From Methanobacterium sp964452085 (GTDB taxonomy: Archaea > Methanobacteriota > Methanobacteria > Methanobacteriales > Methanobacteriaceae), in assembly GCA_964452085.1 (NCBI GenBank), contig CAYVKL010000009.1, forward strand, positions 1 to 64,000: 64,000 nucleotides of DNA. The letters run 5' to 3'. Position numbers and translations under genes: made by a program. The number at the start of each line of letters is the position of its first letter. The stretch's first letter is position 1. Below are positions 50,267-60,270 of the stretch, piece after piece. A model generated the notes under the pieces. It made no database searches, was not told where the DNA came from, and worked only from the letters and a program-made list of their open reading frames with translations.

Positions 50267-52753
50267 ATGGGGGATTTGTATTTGAACTTGGATTGGGGTG
50301 AACCTAAAATAAAGTATGAAACTTTCTTGATACTTGCATTAGTTGCCCTATCCTGTGTTTTAACCTACTATTTTCACTTTGTTTTAAGTACAGGAATTAT
50401 ATTCACCCATTTCTATTATATACCCATAATTCTTTCTGCGATCTGGTGGAAACGGAAGGCTCTGTGGGTTCCTTTTTTCCTAGCTGGTATACTTTTTTTA
50501 AGTGACTTTATTAATCCATTAAAAGCGGATCCATGGTTAGACGACTTTTTTCGCGCCATGATATTTATCTCAGTCAGCATCATAACCGTTATTTTAAGTG
50601 AAAGAATAGAAAAGTCTAGAATAAAAATTAAAACCAGTGAGGAAAGATTCCGCACAGTTGTTGAATCAGCTATAGATGGGATTATCACTGCTGATGTGTC
50701 TGGAAAGGTTGTTTTTGTTAATGAAAGCTTCCAGAGAATTTTTCAATATTCTGAAGATGAAATTCTTGGAAAATCAGTGAAAAAATTCATGCCAGAACGA
50801 TTCAGAGAAAAATATGACACCCAGCTGGATCACTTTCAAAAAACTGGTGAACATAAACTTGTAGGTAGAACCTTTCAATCAAGGGGTCTCAGGAAGGATG
50901 ATAAAGAATTCCCCTTTGAAATGTCCATAACTACGTGGGAAGTAGAAGGAGAAATTTTTACCACATCAATTATTAGAGATATTACCGAACGTAAAAAGGC
51001 TGAAAAGACACAAGCCATACTTTCAGCAATAGTAGAAAATTCAGAGGAATCTATTATCGGTAAAGATTTAAAAGGCAAAATATTAAGCTGGAATAAGGGC
51101 GCAGAACAAACATATGGCTACAAAGCCGTGGAAGTATTGGGGAAAAATGTATCCTTAATATTCTTACACGGGTCCGATGAACTCCGCCAGATTCTCGAAA
51201 TAATTAGTCGTGGGGAAAAAATAGATCATTACGAGACAAAACGGATCACCAAGGATGGGGAAATCATTGAAATATCTCTGACAGTTTCCCCTATAAGGGA
51301 TAGTAATGGGAAAATAGTTGGTGCATCTTCCATAGCCCGAGATATTTCTAAGGAAAAGAAAGCTGAAAAGGCTTTAACCGAAAGTGAGGCGCAATTAAGT
51401 TTAGTAACAGCCAATATGGCAGATATAATCTGTCAGGCTAGTACTGATGGTAGTTATATTTACGTCAGTCCTTCGGTTAAATCAGTTCTTGGTTATGAAC
51501 CAATGGAAATGATTGGTCGGTCCATGTTTGATTTTATACACCCCGAAGATAGGGAAAATGTTACATCATGCATGCAGGATGCTGTTGGCAAATGCATGAC
51601 CCAATCAGCTCAGTACCGTTACATAAGGGCCGATGGCACGTATGTGTGGCTTGGAACCATGGGAACTCCCCTTTTTAATAAGGATGGAAATGTAACTGGA
51701 TTTGTCTGCAACAGCCGTGATATTACTCAGCAGAAAAATGCAGAAGATGCTCTCATAGAGAGTGAAGAGAAGTACAGAACCCTTATTGAATCTGCTAAGG
51801 ATCCTATTACTGTGGTTGATGAGAATGGTATAATATATCTTGTAAATAAGGCAGGTGCTCATAATTTAAACATGGAACCTCCTGATCTTTTGGGAAGTTC
51901 AATTTGGGATATTTTCCCTGAAAGTGCAGAAAGACAGATAGAATTAATTAAAAAGGTATATAGCACAGGTGAAGTGTTAGAAGTTGAAATGCCAGTATCA
52001 TATGATAATGTGGTAAAATGGTATAGTACAAGCTTCCAACCTTTATGGGGGCCTCAAAACAAGGTGCAAAATGTACAGATAATTGCCAGGGATATAACTG
52101 ACATTAAAGAAACCCAAATTAAACTGGAACAGGCCCTTAAAGACAAGGATATGCTGATGAAGGAGATATATCACAGGGTAAAGAACAACTTAATGGTGAT
52201 TTCCAGTCTTTTAAATCTTCAGTCACGTTTTATTAAAGATGAAGAAGCTAAAGGAATATTTAAGGAAAGCCAGGATCGTGCTCATTCCATGGCACTTATA
52301 CACGAAAGATTATACCGATCCACAGATCTTAAAAACATGGACTTCGGAGATTATATCCGTACCCTCGCCATGGATCTCTTCAGAACCTATGTCTCAGACC
52401 CCTCCCGGATAAAATTGGAAATGGAAGTGGAAGATATCATGATAGACATTAACACTGCTATCCCATTAGGACTCATTGTCAATGAATTACTATCTAACTC
52501 CATGAAACACGCCTTCCCTGGAGATAATAGTGGTGTGATCAAAGTTAAATTCAATAAAAAAGATGATAATTGTATTTTAGAGGTAAGTGATACAGGTGTG
52601 GGGTTCCCCACAGACCTTCAACTGGATAAAACAGATTCTTTAGGTCTGCAATTGGTTAATAATCTTACAGGCCAAATTAATGGCGAATTGGAACTTGAAA
52701 GAAGTCCTGGAACCACATTTCGCATAACATTTAAAGAAAAAAAAGTTGTTTAA
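50267..52753 (+). CDS. Membrane PAS-domain sensor histidine kinase
   Basis: Sensor kinase of about 828 residues: three or four N-terminal membrane helices (residues about 18-110), four PAS domains (about 125-245, 250-370, 375-495, 500-620), a HisKA_2-type dimerisation domain with the phospho-acceptor in IYHRVKNNLMVISSLLNLQ, and an ATPase domain with VNELLSNSMKHAFPG and SDTGVGFP. ATG 50267 is followed by GGGGGAT, which could instead be the ribosome binding site for TTG 50282. No response regulator gene is adjacent. The signal is unknown. Confidence 0.88.
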   Translation: MGDLYLNLDWGEPKIKYETFLILALVALSCVLTYYFHFVLSTGIIFTHFYYIPIILSAIWWKRKALWVPFFLAGILFLSDFINPLKADPWLDDFFRAMIFISVSIITVILSERIEKSRIKIKTSEERFRTVVESAIDGIITADVSGKVVFVNESFQRIFQYSEDEILGKSVKKFMPERFREKYDTQLDHFQKTGEHKLVGRTFQSRGLRKDDKEFPFEMSITTWEVEGEIFTTSIIRDITERKKAEKTQAILSAIVENSEESIIGKDLKGKILSWNKGAEQTYGYKAVEVLGKNVSLIFLHGSDELRQILEIISRGEKIDHYETKRITKDGEIIEISLTVSPIRDSNGKIVGASSIARDISKEKKAEKALTESEAQLSLVTANMADIICQASTDGSYIYVSPSVKSVLGYEPMEMIGRSMFDFIHPEDRENVTSCMQDAVGKCMTQSAQYRYIRADGTYVWLGTMGTPLFNKDGNVTGFVCNSRDITQQKNAEDALIESEEKYRTLIESAKDPITVVDENGIIYLVNKAGAHNLNMEPPDLLGSSIWDIFPESAERQIELIKKVYSTGEVLEVEMPVSYDNVVKWYSTSFQPLWGPQNKVQNVQIIARDITDIKETQIKLEQALKDKDMLMKEIYHRVKNNLMVISSLLNLQSRFIKDEEAKGIFKESQDRAHSMALIHERLYRSTDLKNMDFGDYIRTLAMDLFRTYVSDPSRIKLEMEVEDIMIDINTAIPLGLIVNELLSNSMKHAFPGDNSGVIKVKFNKKDDNCILEVSDTGVGFPTDLQLDKTDSLGLQLVNNLTGQINGELELERSPGTTFRITFKEKKVV

Positions 52754-52814
52754 ATTTATATTATTTTAAATGTTTCTTTTTGGTTAGATTATTAAAAAAA
52801 GAAGGATTTAATAT

Positions 52815-53306
52815 TTAATCAATTTTCATGAAATCCTTTTTTAAAGCTCCGCAGATGGGGCACACATCAGGTGCTTCGTTCTCCACAGTGTTACCACAGT
52901 GTCCGCAGACATAATAATCTACTTCCTCATTATTGCCCAATGCTTTCAGAGCTTTTTTGTAGAGATCGGCATGGATTTCTTCCACTTGATTGGCCACGTC
53001 AAAGGTCCACACTGCATTTTCATTGCCTTCCTTTTCAGCTTCTTTAATAAAGTCCGGGTACATTTCCTCAAACTCTTCTTCTTCTCCGGAAATAGCTGCC
53101 TTAAGGTTCTCCTCAGTGCTTCCAATGCCACCCATAACCATTAAATGGTTGTGTGCGTGAACTGTTTCAGCTTCTGCAGCTGCCCTCAATAGTTTGGCAA
53201 CTTGAGCGTATCCTTCTTCATCAGCTTTCTTTGCAAAAGCTAGATATTTACGGTTAGCCTGAGATTCACCTGCAAATGCTTCTTTCAAATTATCCATGGT
53301 ACTCAT
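52815..53306 (-). CDS. Rubrerythrin
   Basis: Non-haem diiron peroxidase of 163 residues protecting the anaerobe from hydrogen peroxide. The diiron ligands appear as AGESQANRKYLAFAKKA, EAETVHAHNHL, and VEEIHADLYKKAL helices; the C-terminal rubredoxin-like domain has CGHCGNTV and CPICGA. GAGGTAA lies before the ATG. It is a single gene convergent with the histidine kinase. Confidence 0.94.
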   Translation of the reverse strand: MSTMDNLKEAFAGESQANRKYLAFAKKADEEGYAQVAKLLRAAAEAETVHAHNHLMVMGGIGSTEENLKAAISGEEEEFEEMYPDFIKEAEKEGNENAVWTFDVANQVEEIHADLYKKALKALGNNEEVDYYVCGHCGNTVENEAPDVCPICGALKKDFMKID

Positions 53307-53557
53307 AATTTTTTACCTCTTTAAATTTAAACAATTGAATACACATCAATCTTTTCTTTATGTGTTATATAATAATTCCATGCTTTTAAATAAATTTCCA
53401 ACACCTCACCATCATCCCTCTTATCAAAATAGTTAGATTTTTGATTGATGATAAGAATCATGATATTCAATGACTCAGTTGAAGATCTCACAGGATAGTG
53501 ATTGGAGAAAAAACGAATATCATCCTAAAAAATAAGAAAAATAAGAAATAAAAAAAT

Positions 53558-53777
<220 letters not shown>

Positions 53778-53788
53778 AATCTAGCTAG

Positions 53789-53822
<34 letters not shown>

Positions 53823-53917
53823 ACATGATGGGCCATGCTACTTAACTTACACACTCACCAACTGTGATCATCAATCTACCAAAACTTTTAAGGTTACAAA
53901 CACCAATAGGAATTGTC

Positions 53918-55033
53918 ATGTATAAGAGTCCGGACATTGAACCCACCATAGAAGAGATACTAAATAAGGCAGTAGATAGTACTATTTCATCTGAAGACGC
54001 ATTAAAATTAATGAGTACTACTGGATCTGAGTTACAGGCTTTAATTCAGGCAGCAGACATACGCAGGCAGGAATTGGTGGGTGATGAAGTTACTTATATT
54101 CAAAACTGGAACATCAACTTCACAGACATATGCACTGGAACCTGTGGGTTTTGTGCATTCCGAAAAGACCCCCATGAAGACGGAGCATACTTTCTCAGTA
54201 TAGATGAGATAGTAAGAAGGGCAAAAAAAGCCTGGGATGATGGTGCCATTGAAGTCTGCATACAGGGGGGCCTTCATCCTGATGTTGATGCCTACTTTTA
54301 TGAGAAAATACTTAATTCTGTAAAAAAGGAAATCCCGGATATACATATTCACGCTTTTTCCCCAATGGAAATCTTCTATGGAGCCTCACAATCTGGATTA
54401 ACTTTAAAGGAAACTTTGAAGATGTTAAAAGATGCTGGCTTAGGTTCCATGCCGGGAACGGCTGCTGAAATCTTGAATGATGATGTTAGGAAGATTATTT
54501 GCCCGGGTAAACTAACCACAGATGAGTGGGTTCGGGTTATTGAAACTGCGCACCAGATCGGGGTGCCAACCACTTGTACTATGATGTATGGGCATGTGGA
54601 AACTGTAGAGCACCGGGTGGAACACCTGGAAATCCTTAGAAACATCCAGAAAAAAACTGGGGGATTCACAGAATTCGTACCACTCACTTTCATGTACCAG
54701 AATGCACCCATCTATAGGCAGGGTCTCTCCAGTCCCGGAACTACTGGAACAGAAGACTTAAAGTTATATGCAGTGAGCAGGTTAATGTTTGGAGATTTAC
54801 TCAAAAACATCCAGGTATCATGGGTGAAATTGGGATTCAAATTCGCCCAAGTATGTTTAACTGCAGGATGCAATGATCTGGGAGGAACACTGGGAGAAGA
54901 GAACATTTCGCGATCTGCAGGGGCGCAGCATGGTGTATACACACCACCAGAACACCTTCAATATATCATTAAGGATTTGGGAAGGGTTCCTGCTGAAAGG
55001 GACACTCTTTATAAAAACATAAAACCTTTATAA
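53918..55033 (+). CDS. cofH: CofH, FO synthase subunit 2
   Basis: Radical SAM enzyme of 371 residues that, with CofG, forms the deazaflavin FO of coenzyme F420. The cluster motif CTGTCGFC (residues 72-79) is preceded by NINFTDI, and the CofH blocks CIQGGLHPD, HAFSPMEI, GLGSMPGTAAEI, TCTMMYGHVE and GGTLGEENISRSAGA are present. ATG 53918 follows AGGAAT; the frame opens at 53864. The cofG partner is not in the window. Confidence 0.94.
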   Translation: MYKSPDIEPTIEEILNKAVDSTISSEDALKLMSTTGSELQALIQAADIRRQELVGDEVTYIQNWNINFTDICTGTCGFCAFRKDPHEDGAYFLSIDEIVRRAKKAWDDGAIEVCIQGGLHPDVDAYFYEKILNSVKKEIPDIHIHAFSPMEIFYGASQSGLTLKETLKMLKDAGLGSMPGTAAEILNDDVRKIICPGKLTTDEWVRVIETAHQIGVPTTCTMMYGHVETVEHRVEHLEILRNIQKKTGGFTEFVPLTFMYQNAPIYRQGLSSPGTTGTEDLKLYAVSRLMFGDLLKNIQVSWVKLGFKFAQVCLTAGCNDLGGTLGEENISRSAGAQHGVYTPPEHLQYIIKDLGRVPAERDTLYKNIKPL

Positions 55034-55091
55034 CTCATCATAAATTTACTATCAATTTTTTTTAAGGTTATAGGGGGTTTGGGGGGATAAA

Positions 55092-55367
55092 ATGGATTCA
55101 GAAATGGAATTAATTTCAAAAAACGGCATTTTAAGATTTGATGGGACAATTTTAGAGATATTCGGTTTTAACAAACCTGAATCACAACGTATCCATGTTT
55201 ATCATCTTAAAAAAATGGAAAAAAAGATGAATGGAACCAAAATATTATTGATTATTTCATATGAATACGGTAATAGGCCTGTTTTTCTGAACTCTGAAGA
55301 AGATGAAGGTCATTTAGACGAATTTATTGCTGTTGTTGAAACTAAAATGCCCAATTTAGAATATTAG
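55092..55367 (+). CDS. Small beta-rich protein, paralogue 1
   Basis: Protein of 91 residues with no recognised family. It contains NGILRFDGTILEIFGFNKPESQRIHVYHLKKM and ends with EDEGHLDEFIAVVE. The next gene encodes a related protein (shared pattern G-x-L-x-F-D-G-x-x-x-E-I-F-G-F, then RIH, then a closing L-(D/E)-E-F-I-x-x-(V/L)). The strand-rich pattern with a final helix resembles small PH-like or DUF4429-type domains. GGGGGGAT just before the ATG is a strong ribosome binding site. Confidence 0.7.
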   Translation: MDSEMELISKNGILRFDGTILEIFGFNKPESQRIHVYHLKKMEKKMNGTKILLIISYEYGNRPVFLNSEEDEGHLDEFIAVVETKMPNLEY

Positions 55368-55382
55368 GGGGGGAAAATTAAT

Positions 55383-55670
55383 ATGATAGAAGTTAAAGGG
55401 ATGAATAAAGACGAACATGGTGTTTTAACCTTTGATGGTAATGTTATAGAGATTTTTGGATTTGGAACCCGACAAGTCGAAAAGGTGATTCCATCTCGAC
55501 GAATACATATAGATCAGTTAATGGGATTAGTTAAAGAAGGAGATGGATATGGCATTGCCTATGAGGGAGGAGTGGTGTACGTACATTTCACTGAAGGTGG
55601 TGAAAATCTGGAAGAATTTATTGAATCCCTGGTATCTGCCTCACCTAACCCTGATCTTGTAGTGAAGTAA
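55383..55670 (+). CDS. Small beta-rich protein, paralogue 2
   Basis: Protein of 95 residues, 15 bases after its paralogue and clearly in the same transcript. It shares the HGVLTFDGNVIEIFGFGTRQ strand pair, SRRIHIDQL and the closing NLEEFIESLV helix. A run of G at the stop of the first gene acts as the ribosome binding site. The two copies have diverged strongly, so the duplication is old; they may form a heterodimer (inference). Function unknown. Confidence 0.7.
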   Translation: MIEVKGMNKDEHGVLTFDGNVIEIFGFGTRQVEKVIPSRRIHIDQLMGLVKEGDGYGIAYEGGVVYVHFTEGGENLEEFIESLVSASPNPDLVVK

Positions 55671-55682
55671 ATATTATACAGA

Positions 55683-56039
55683 TTATAACTTCCTAATAAC
55701 CACCCAATCACCCTCCTCAACACTCCCCATAACCTCCAAACCTTCAATCACCCGTCCAATGTGGTTCACATCAGAGGCGGGTTGGGAATCTCCGAAGAAT
55801 ATGCAGAATGCTTTTCCGGGTGGCCAGTATGATATATCCCCTTTATCTGAAGAAGGTGATGGGTTTTCATAATCCTCTTTCAGGGGTATGGGGAAGAAAA
55901 TTTCTTCCTGCCACAGTTGGGCTTCACCTTCCATGGGAAGGTTTTCATAGAATAATTGGGCAGTTTTGGGGTTTCGGTCATCTAAAATAACTTTAAGTTT
56001 CCCTTTCTTCTGTATTTCAATCTCTAATTCCATTGACAT
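55683..56039 (-). CDS. Cyclophilin-like domain protein (TM1367/DUF369 type)
   Basis: Protein of 118 residues with the cyclophilin-like fold of the small prokaryotic family: LDDRNPKTAQLFYENLPMEGEAQLWQEEIFF, then KGDISYWPPGKAFCIFFGDSQPAS and VNHIGRVIEGLEVMGSVEEGDWVVI. These proteins look like cyclophilins but lack the usual prolyl-isomerase active site, and their role is unknown. GGGGG lies upstream of the ATG. It converges on the two small paralogues. Confidence 0.82.
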   Translation of the reverse strand: MSMELEIEIQKKGKLKVILDDRNPKTAQLFYENLPMEGEAQLWQEEIFFPIPLKEDYENPSPSSDKGDISYWPPGKAFCIFFGDSQPASDVNHIGRVIEGLEVMGSVEEGDWVVIRKL

Positions 56040-56093
56040 AGCCTGATTCCCCCTTTAATTAATTTCCCATAGTCATTAAATTTATTTCATTGG

Positions 56094-56786
56094 TTAAAGA
56101 ATGGAGTCATCGATATTCTCACCTTGTTTTAAAAGGTCCTCCATTATCTGCACTCCAGTGGATGTGCCTATTTTACTGGCCCCGGCATCAATCATGGCTA
56201 TGGCTGTTTCCAAATCTCTTATACCGCCTGCAGCTTTAACCCCCATCTCCAACCCCACAGTCTCACGCATGAGCTGAACATCTTCCACTGTGGCTCCATC
56301 TACTCCAAATCCCGTGGATGTTTTTACGTAGTGGGCTCCGGCCGTTCTGGCCAGTTGACAGGCGGTTATTTTCTCTTCCATGGTTAGTAGGGCAGTTTCA
56401 AGAATGACTTTAACTACTCGCCCTCGGGCTGCTCCCACCACTCTGGCGATGTCTGCCTGCACCAAGGATAAATGCCCTGATTTGAGGGCGCCTATGTTAA
56501 TTACCATATCCAGTTCTGATGCGCCATTTTCCACGGCTTCTTCTGCTTCGAAGGCCTTTGCATGAGGTGTTTGCACTCCAAAGGGAAATCCAATAACCAC
56601 ACAAACCTCTGTATCTGAGTTTTCCAGAAGTTCTCTTGCCAAAGCCGTATTAGTAGGTGTTACACATACACAACTGAAATCATAGTCATCCGCCTCCTGA
56701 CAGAGAATTTGGATGTCCTTTTCAGTTGCATCCCTCTGCACATTGGTATGATCAATCATTCCTGCCAGTTCTTCAATGGATATCAT
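56094..56786 (-). CDS. deoC: DeoC, deoxyribose-phosphate aldolase
   Basis: Class I aldolase of about 230 residues that splits 2-deoxyribose-5-phosphate into acetaldehyde and glyceraldehyde-3-phosphate. Motifs: MIDHTNVQRDATEKDI, VCVTPTNTALARE, IGFPFGVQTPHAKAFEAEEAV, ELDMVINIGALKSG, VKVILETALLT and YVKTSTGFG with the Schiff-base Lys, then KAAGGIRD. ATG 56786 has GGAGGG 8 bases upstream; the frame also includes a TTG one codon before. Confidence 0.94.
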   Translation of the reverse strand: MISIEELAGMIDHTNVQRDATEKDIQILCQEADDYDFSCVCVTPTNTALARELLENSDTEVCVVIGFPFGVQTPHAKAFEAEEAVENGASELDMVINIGALKSGHLSLVQADIARVVGAARGRVVKVILETALLTMEEKITACQLARTAGAHYVKTSTGFGVDGATVEDVQLMRETVGLEMGVKAAGGIRDLETAIAMIDAGASKIGTSTGVQIMEDLLKQGENIDDSIL

Positions 56787-56920
56787 CAATAAATCCCTCC
56801 AAATACCCTTTTTTTTTATAATTAGAATTTTTATTCCAATTTAGTTAAATTCCATGTTTTCAAATTCAATGATTAATAACCTTTATATGGTTTAAAATTT
56901 GATTTAAACTCATTATATTC

Positions 56921-58582
56921 TTAAACTAACTTTTTAGCCATGTAAGGTCCTTTTCGCTCATATCCAAACTTACGGTAATAGTTACGAACTCCAATTCCGC
57001 TGGTGATAAGTATTTCCTTTTTATCATACTCTTCAGCACTGATAATTTCTGCTTTTTTAATTAATTCTTCACCATAACCCTTGTGCTGCCCTAATTCATC
57101 TGCCCGTTCACCCAGTGGCATCATGGGGCCGTAAACATGCAATTCCCTAATAATAGCAGTATTCTGATTTACCTCTGGCCTATGAGCACTTTCTGATGGC
57201 ATGCGTAACCTTAAAAAGCCAAGAAGAACGTTGGATTTAATATCTTCCATGGAAAGGAAGATTTCTTCACCATTACTGGCATAATAGTGTTCCATTAGAA
57301 GTTCAACATTTTCTTGCTGGGTGTATGTTCCATGAGAGGCCTGATGTCCTACTTCACGGCAACGGATGCACTGACACTGCACACCTTCTTCTTTCAGTCG
57401 TTTATAAACCAGTTCACCCAGATTTGACTTTTGAACTCCAGCTTCAATGAGTTGCGAAGGAATATCCCTCTGGATACGCATGGTCCGAACCCATTTGGGC
57501 AGAATCTTCTTCACATTTGCAATAAGGTCTATTGCCTCTTCAGTAGAATAAGGTTTATAATCTCCTTTTTCCCATAATTCATGGAGTTTAGACCCTTTAG
57601 TCACCAGACAGGGGTAGATCTTCAACATATCTGGCTTGAAACGTTCATCAGAAAATATACGTTTAAACATCCTCAAATCCCTTTCTGGATCCGAAAAAAG
57701 ACCGGGCATCATATGCATGGCTACTTTAATTCCCGAGTCCTTTAAAACACGGGTGGCTCTAACAGTGTCCTCCACCCTGTGCCCCCGCTGCACTCGGTGA
57801 TAAATGAAGTTATAAATTGTCTGCACACCCAGTTCAACCCGGGTAACACCCATGTTGATCATACGATCCACGTCCTCTTTCTTAGAGTAATCAGGCCGAG
57901 TTTCAAAGGTCATTCCCACACAACGGATGTTTGAAGTTTCATTAGCTTTTTGAACATCTTCCAAGTACTGGAATTCGTTTAAAAGAGTTAATTCTTTTAA
58001 AGGTGTCAATTCTTTTAAAGCAACATGATTATTATCAGGATCAATGTTTATTGATGATTCCTTAACTCCAAAATCATTCATTGCTTGGAGGCACTGGGTG
58101 ATAAACCATTCTTGGAAGCACAAAAACCGTGAAGGGAAAGTACCACCCATAATTATTAGTTCTATTTTATCCAGTGGATGGCCTATGCTTTTCAACTGAA
58201 GCAAACGGTTGTAAACCTGACTGTAAGGGTCGAAATCATACATTCTTGCCCTTAAAGCTGCAGGTTCTTCCCCAGTATAACTTGGAGGGGCTAAGGTGCT
58301 TTCAGGGCAGTAAAGACATCTTCCATGGGGACATTTATGTGGTGGGCACATTACTGCTACAACAGCAACCCCCGAGATTGTCCTGGTAGGTTTTTTCTTT
58401 AAAATAGGGATAATTAATTCTTTCTCATAATCCCTAGCATATTGGAGAATTTCTGAATTTTTGGGAAACCTGTTGAGATTGTATGTACGGCAAACCTTAA
58501 ATTTGGCTTTTTCCAAGTCCTTTCTGGTTTTTATATTCCCATCCAGAATATCTGCTATGATGGATCTTCCTGCTTCTTCCAT
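56921..58582 (-). CDS. elp3: Elp3, tRNA uridine(34) acetyltransferase
   Basis: Archaeal Elp3 of 553 residues forming the carboxymethyl-type modification at wobble uridine. A radical SAM domain with the family cysteine block CPPHKCPHGRCLYCPE (about residues 78-93) and GGTFPSRF precedes a C-terminal GNAT acetyltransferase domain: FLRLRMPSESAHRPEV, ELHVYGPMMPLGER, QHKGYGEELIKKAEI and GVRNYYRKFGYE. GGAG lies 7 bases before the ATG. Confidence 0.94.
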   Translation of the reverse strand: MEEAGRSIIADILDGNIKTRKDLEKAKFKVCRTYNLNRFPKNSEILQYARDYEKELIIPILKKKPTRTISGVAVVAVMCPPHKCPHGRCLYCPESTLAPPSYTGEEPAALRARMYDFDPYSQVYNRLLQLKSIGHPLDKIELIIMGGTFPSRFLCFQEWFITQCLQAMNDFGVKESSINIDPDNNHVALKELTPLKELTLLNEFQYLEDVQKANETSNIRCVGMTFETRPDYSKKEDVDRMINMGVTRVELGVQTIYNFIYHRVQRGHRVEDTVRATRVLKDSGIKVAMHMMPGLFSDPERDLRMFKRIFSDERFKPDMLKIYPCLVTKGSKLHELWEKGDYKPYSTEEAIDLIANVKKILPKWVRTMRIQRDIPSQLIEAGVQKSNLGELVYKRLKEEGVQCQCIRCREVGHQASHGTYTQQENVELLMEHYYASNGEEIFLSMEDIKSNVLLGFLRLRMPSESAHRPEVNQNTAIIRELHVYGPMMPLGERADELGQHKGYGEELIKKAEIISAEEYDKKEILITSGIGVRNYYRKFGYERKGPYMAKKLV

Positions 58583-58829
58583 TATTATTCTCCAAGAATC
58601 GTATTTCTATTAACATATTGTTTTAGTGATTATTAATTTATTTCCAACAGTCATTCCTGATTTTTAAAAAAGATGCTAATGAGATTATAATAAAAATATT
58701 TAATTTAAAAGGATTATTTAAATATTTAAATCATTTAATAAATATTAGGATAATAAGAAGGATATAATGGCCTTTAAAATTGGACAAAAATTATATACAT
58801 AAAAGAACAGATTATATATTGGTGTTAAA

Positions 58830-59111
58830 ATGAAAGTGAGCGAGTTTTTCGGGCGAAGGGTATTGGACAAAAAGGCTAATGAGATAGGTAAAGTTGTGGA
58901 CATGGTTATAAAACCAAAAGAAGGCCTTATAACGACTATTATAATATCAACCAGTGATTTTGGACTCACCCGGAAAGATCTGGAGATAACAACTACTGAA
59001 ATCGACGAAGTGGGAGACTACATTCTCTTAAACATTGATAAGGCAGAACTTGAAGTAAAGGCAGAATCCGCCAAGAAAATGGAAAAACGACGATTAGATA
59101 TTAAAAAATAG
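58830..59111 (+). CDS. PRC-barrel domain protein
   Basis: Protein of 93 residues covering one PRC-barrel: KVSEFFGRRVLDKKANEIGKVVDMVI and DYILLNI. PRC-barrel proteins occur in RNA-processing (RimM) and photosynthetic proteins and as small stand-alone proteins in archaea. GGTG precedes the ATG and a TATA-like AATTATATAC lies near 58790. The DUF2098 gene follows by 44 bases. Confidence 0.85.
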   Translation: MKVSEFFGRRVLDKKANEIGKVVDMVIKPKEGLITTIIISTSDFGLTRKDLEITTTEIDEVGDYILLNIDKAELEVKAESAKKMEKRRLDIKK

Positions 59112-59155
59112 TTAAAAAAATATCATTAAGTTAATCACAAGTGGGGGTGAGTATA

Positions 59156-59491
59156 ATGGAAGTAGCAAACAACATGAATAAAGAAATCTTAATTGGTGCT
59201 CATGTAAGATACAGTGGGACTGGTAGTGCCGGGGAAGTTTTGGATATTCGCAGTGATGATGATGGTGTTTGGGCTAAGGTGGACACTACGAAACTATGGT
59301 ATAACAGCCGTTACCTTGAACTCCTGGATAAAGATGAATACGCAAAATTGAAATCCAGAGAATTCAAACGATCCAACAAGTTCAATGAAGAAGCTGATGA
59401 AAAAGAAGTCACCAAGAAGAAAGTTGAACGCATTAAACAGGACTTCGAAGATGTAAATATGAGCAGTGAGCTATGCGATGGTGGAGGTTAA
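59156..59491 (+). CDS. DUF2098 protein
   Basis: Methanogen protein of about 111 residues with the DUF2098 core: IGAHVRYSGTGSAGEVLDIRSDDDGVWAKVDTTKLWYNSRYLEL (first 60 residues), then a charged coiled segment. The family is restricted mainly to methanogens and has no known function. ATG 59156 follows GGGGGTGAG; an upstream in-frame GTG at 59141 is part of that site. Confidence 0.85.
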   Translation: MEVANNMNKEILIGAHVRYSGTGSAGEVLDIRSDDDGVWAKVDTTKLWYNSRYLELLDKDEYAKLKSREFKRSNKFNEEADEKEVTKKKVERIKQDFEDVNMSSELCDGGG

Positions 59492-59574
59492 TCTCCATAT
59501 CTCTTATTTTTAAATATCCTATTTCAAAATATTAGTTTTTAGCAGATTAATCCAATTTAAATTCTTATTTTCTC

Positions 59575-60081
59575 CTAATTTTTCAAATTACTAAGACATT
59601 CTTCTAAAGAGCTCTGAACTGCTAATTGATCAATGCTAAGATCGTCTAAAGCATTAGCACTTACTGCTTGGCTGGGTTGGTGTACAGGATCACAAATGGT
59701 TTGATTATTAGCAGGCAAATGAACAGGATCACAAATAATGGGCTCGGTCACCATTTTATAAATGAGGTATATTATTAGTAAAGAAATAAAACCCGATAAT
59801 ATGGCAATTGTGATTTTTATTTTCTCATTCGGGATGGAATAATCAATTAAACATCCAAGAATGTAGCTGATGATTAAACCCAAAAATAAAAAAATCAAAA
59901 TGCTGATTATAATGTAGAATGGATTATATGAATTAATAGATGGATAAAAATATCTTAAATCATAGTAAAGATTGTTACTATCTAAAATAAGAATTATTAA
60001 AGTGATGCAGGGAATGGCTAATACTAAAAAAAGGGTTAATTTAAATTTATTAGGATAAATCAGTTTTCGTGCATCAACCAT
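59575..60081 (-). CDS. Membrane protein with ICDPVH tandem motif
   Basis: Protein of 168 residues, not recognised. Three membrane helices lie at about residues 15-33, 55-78 and 90-110. After the third helix come two near-identical motifs, ICDPVHLPANNQT and ICDPVHQPSQA, and an acidic, Leu-rich tail (LDDLSIDQLAVQSSLEECL). Paired Cys-Asp-x-x-His motifs could bind metal. It stands between the DUF2098 gene and a B12-binding radical SAM gene, with no operon link visible. Confidence 0.6.
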   Translation of the reverse strand: MVDARKLIYPNKFKLTLFLVLAIPCITLIILILDSNNLYYDLRYFYPSINSYNPFYIIISILIFLFLGLIISYILGCLIDYSIPNEKIKITIAILSGFISLLIIYLIYKMVTEPIICDPVHLPANNQTICDPVHQPSQAVSANALDDLSIDQLAVQSSLEECLSNLKN

Positions 60082-60270
60082 AAAATATTATTTATCCTTT
60101 TTTATATTTAATTTTTCTTAAATGAAGTTATAATCCCTCTTAAGAATTCATATTCCATCTTTATACAATCATATTCCTTTTTAGATATTCATATTACTTC
60201 TTAGATAATCATAGTCCAATGATTTACCACTAAATGCTTTTATTTTTATTTTTATTTTGGTGTGGGAGGG

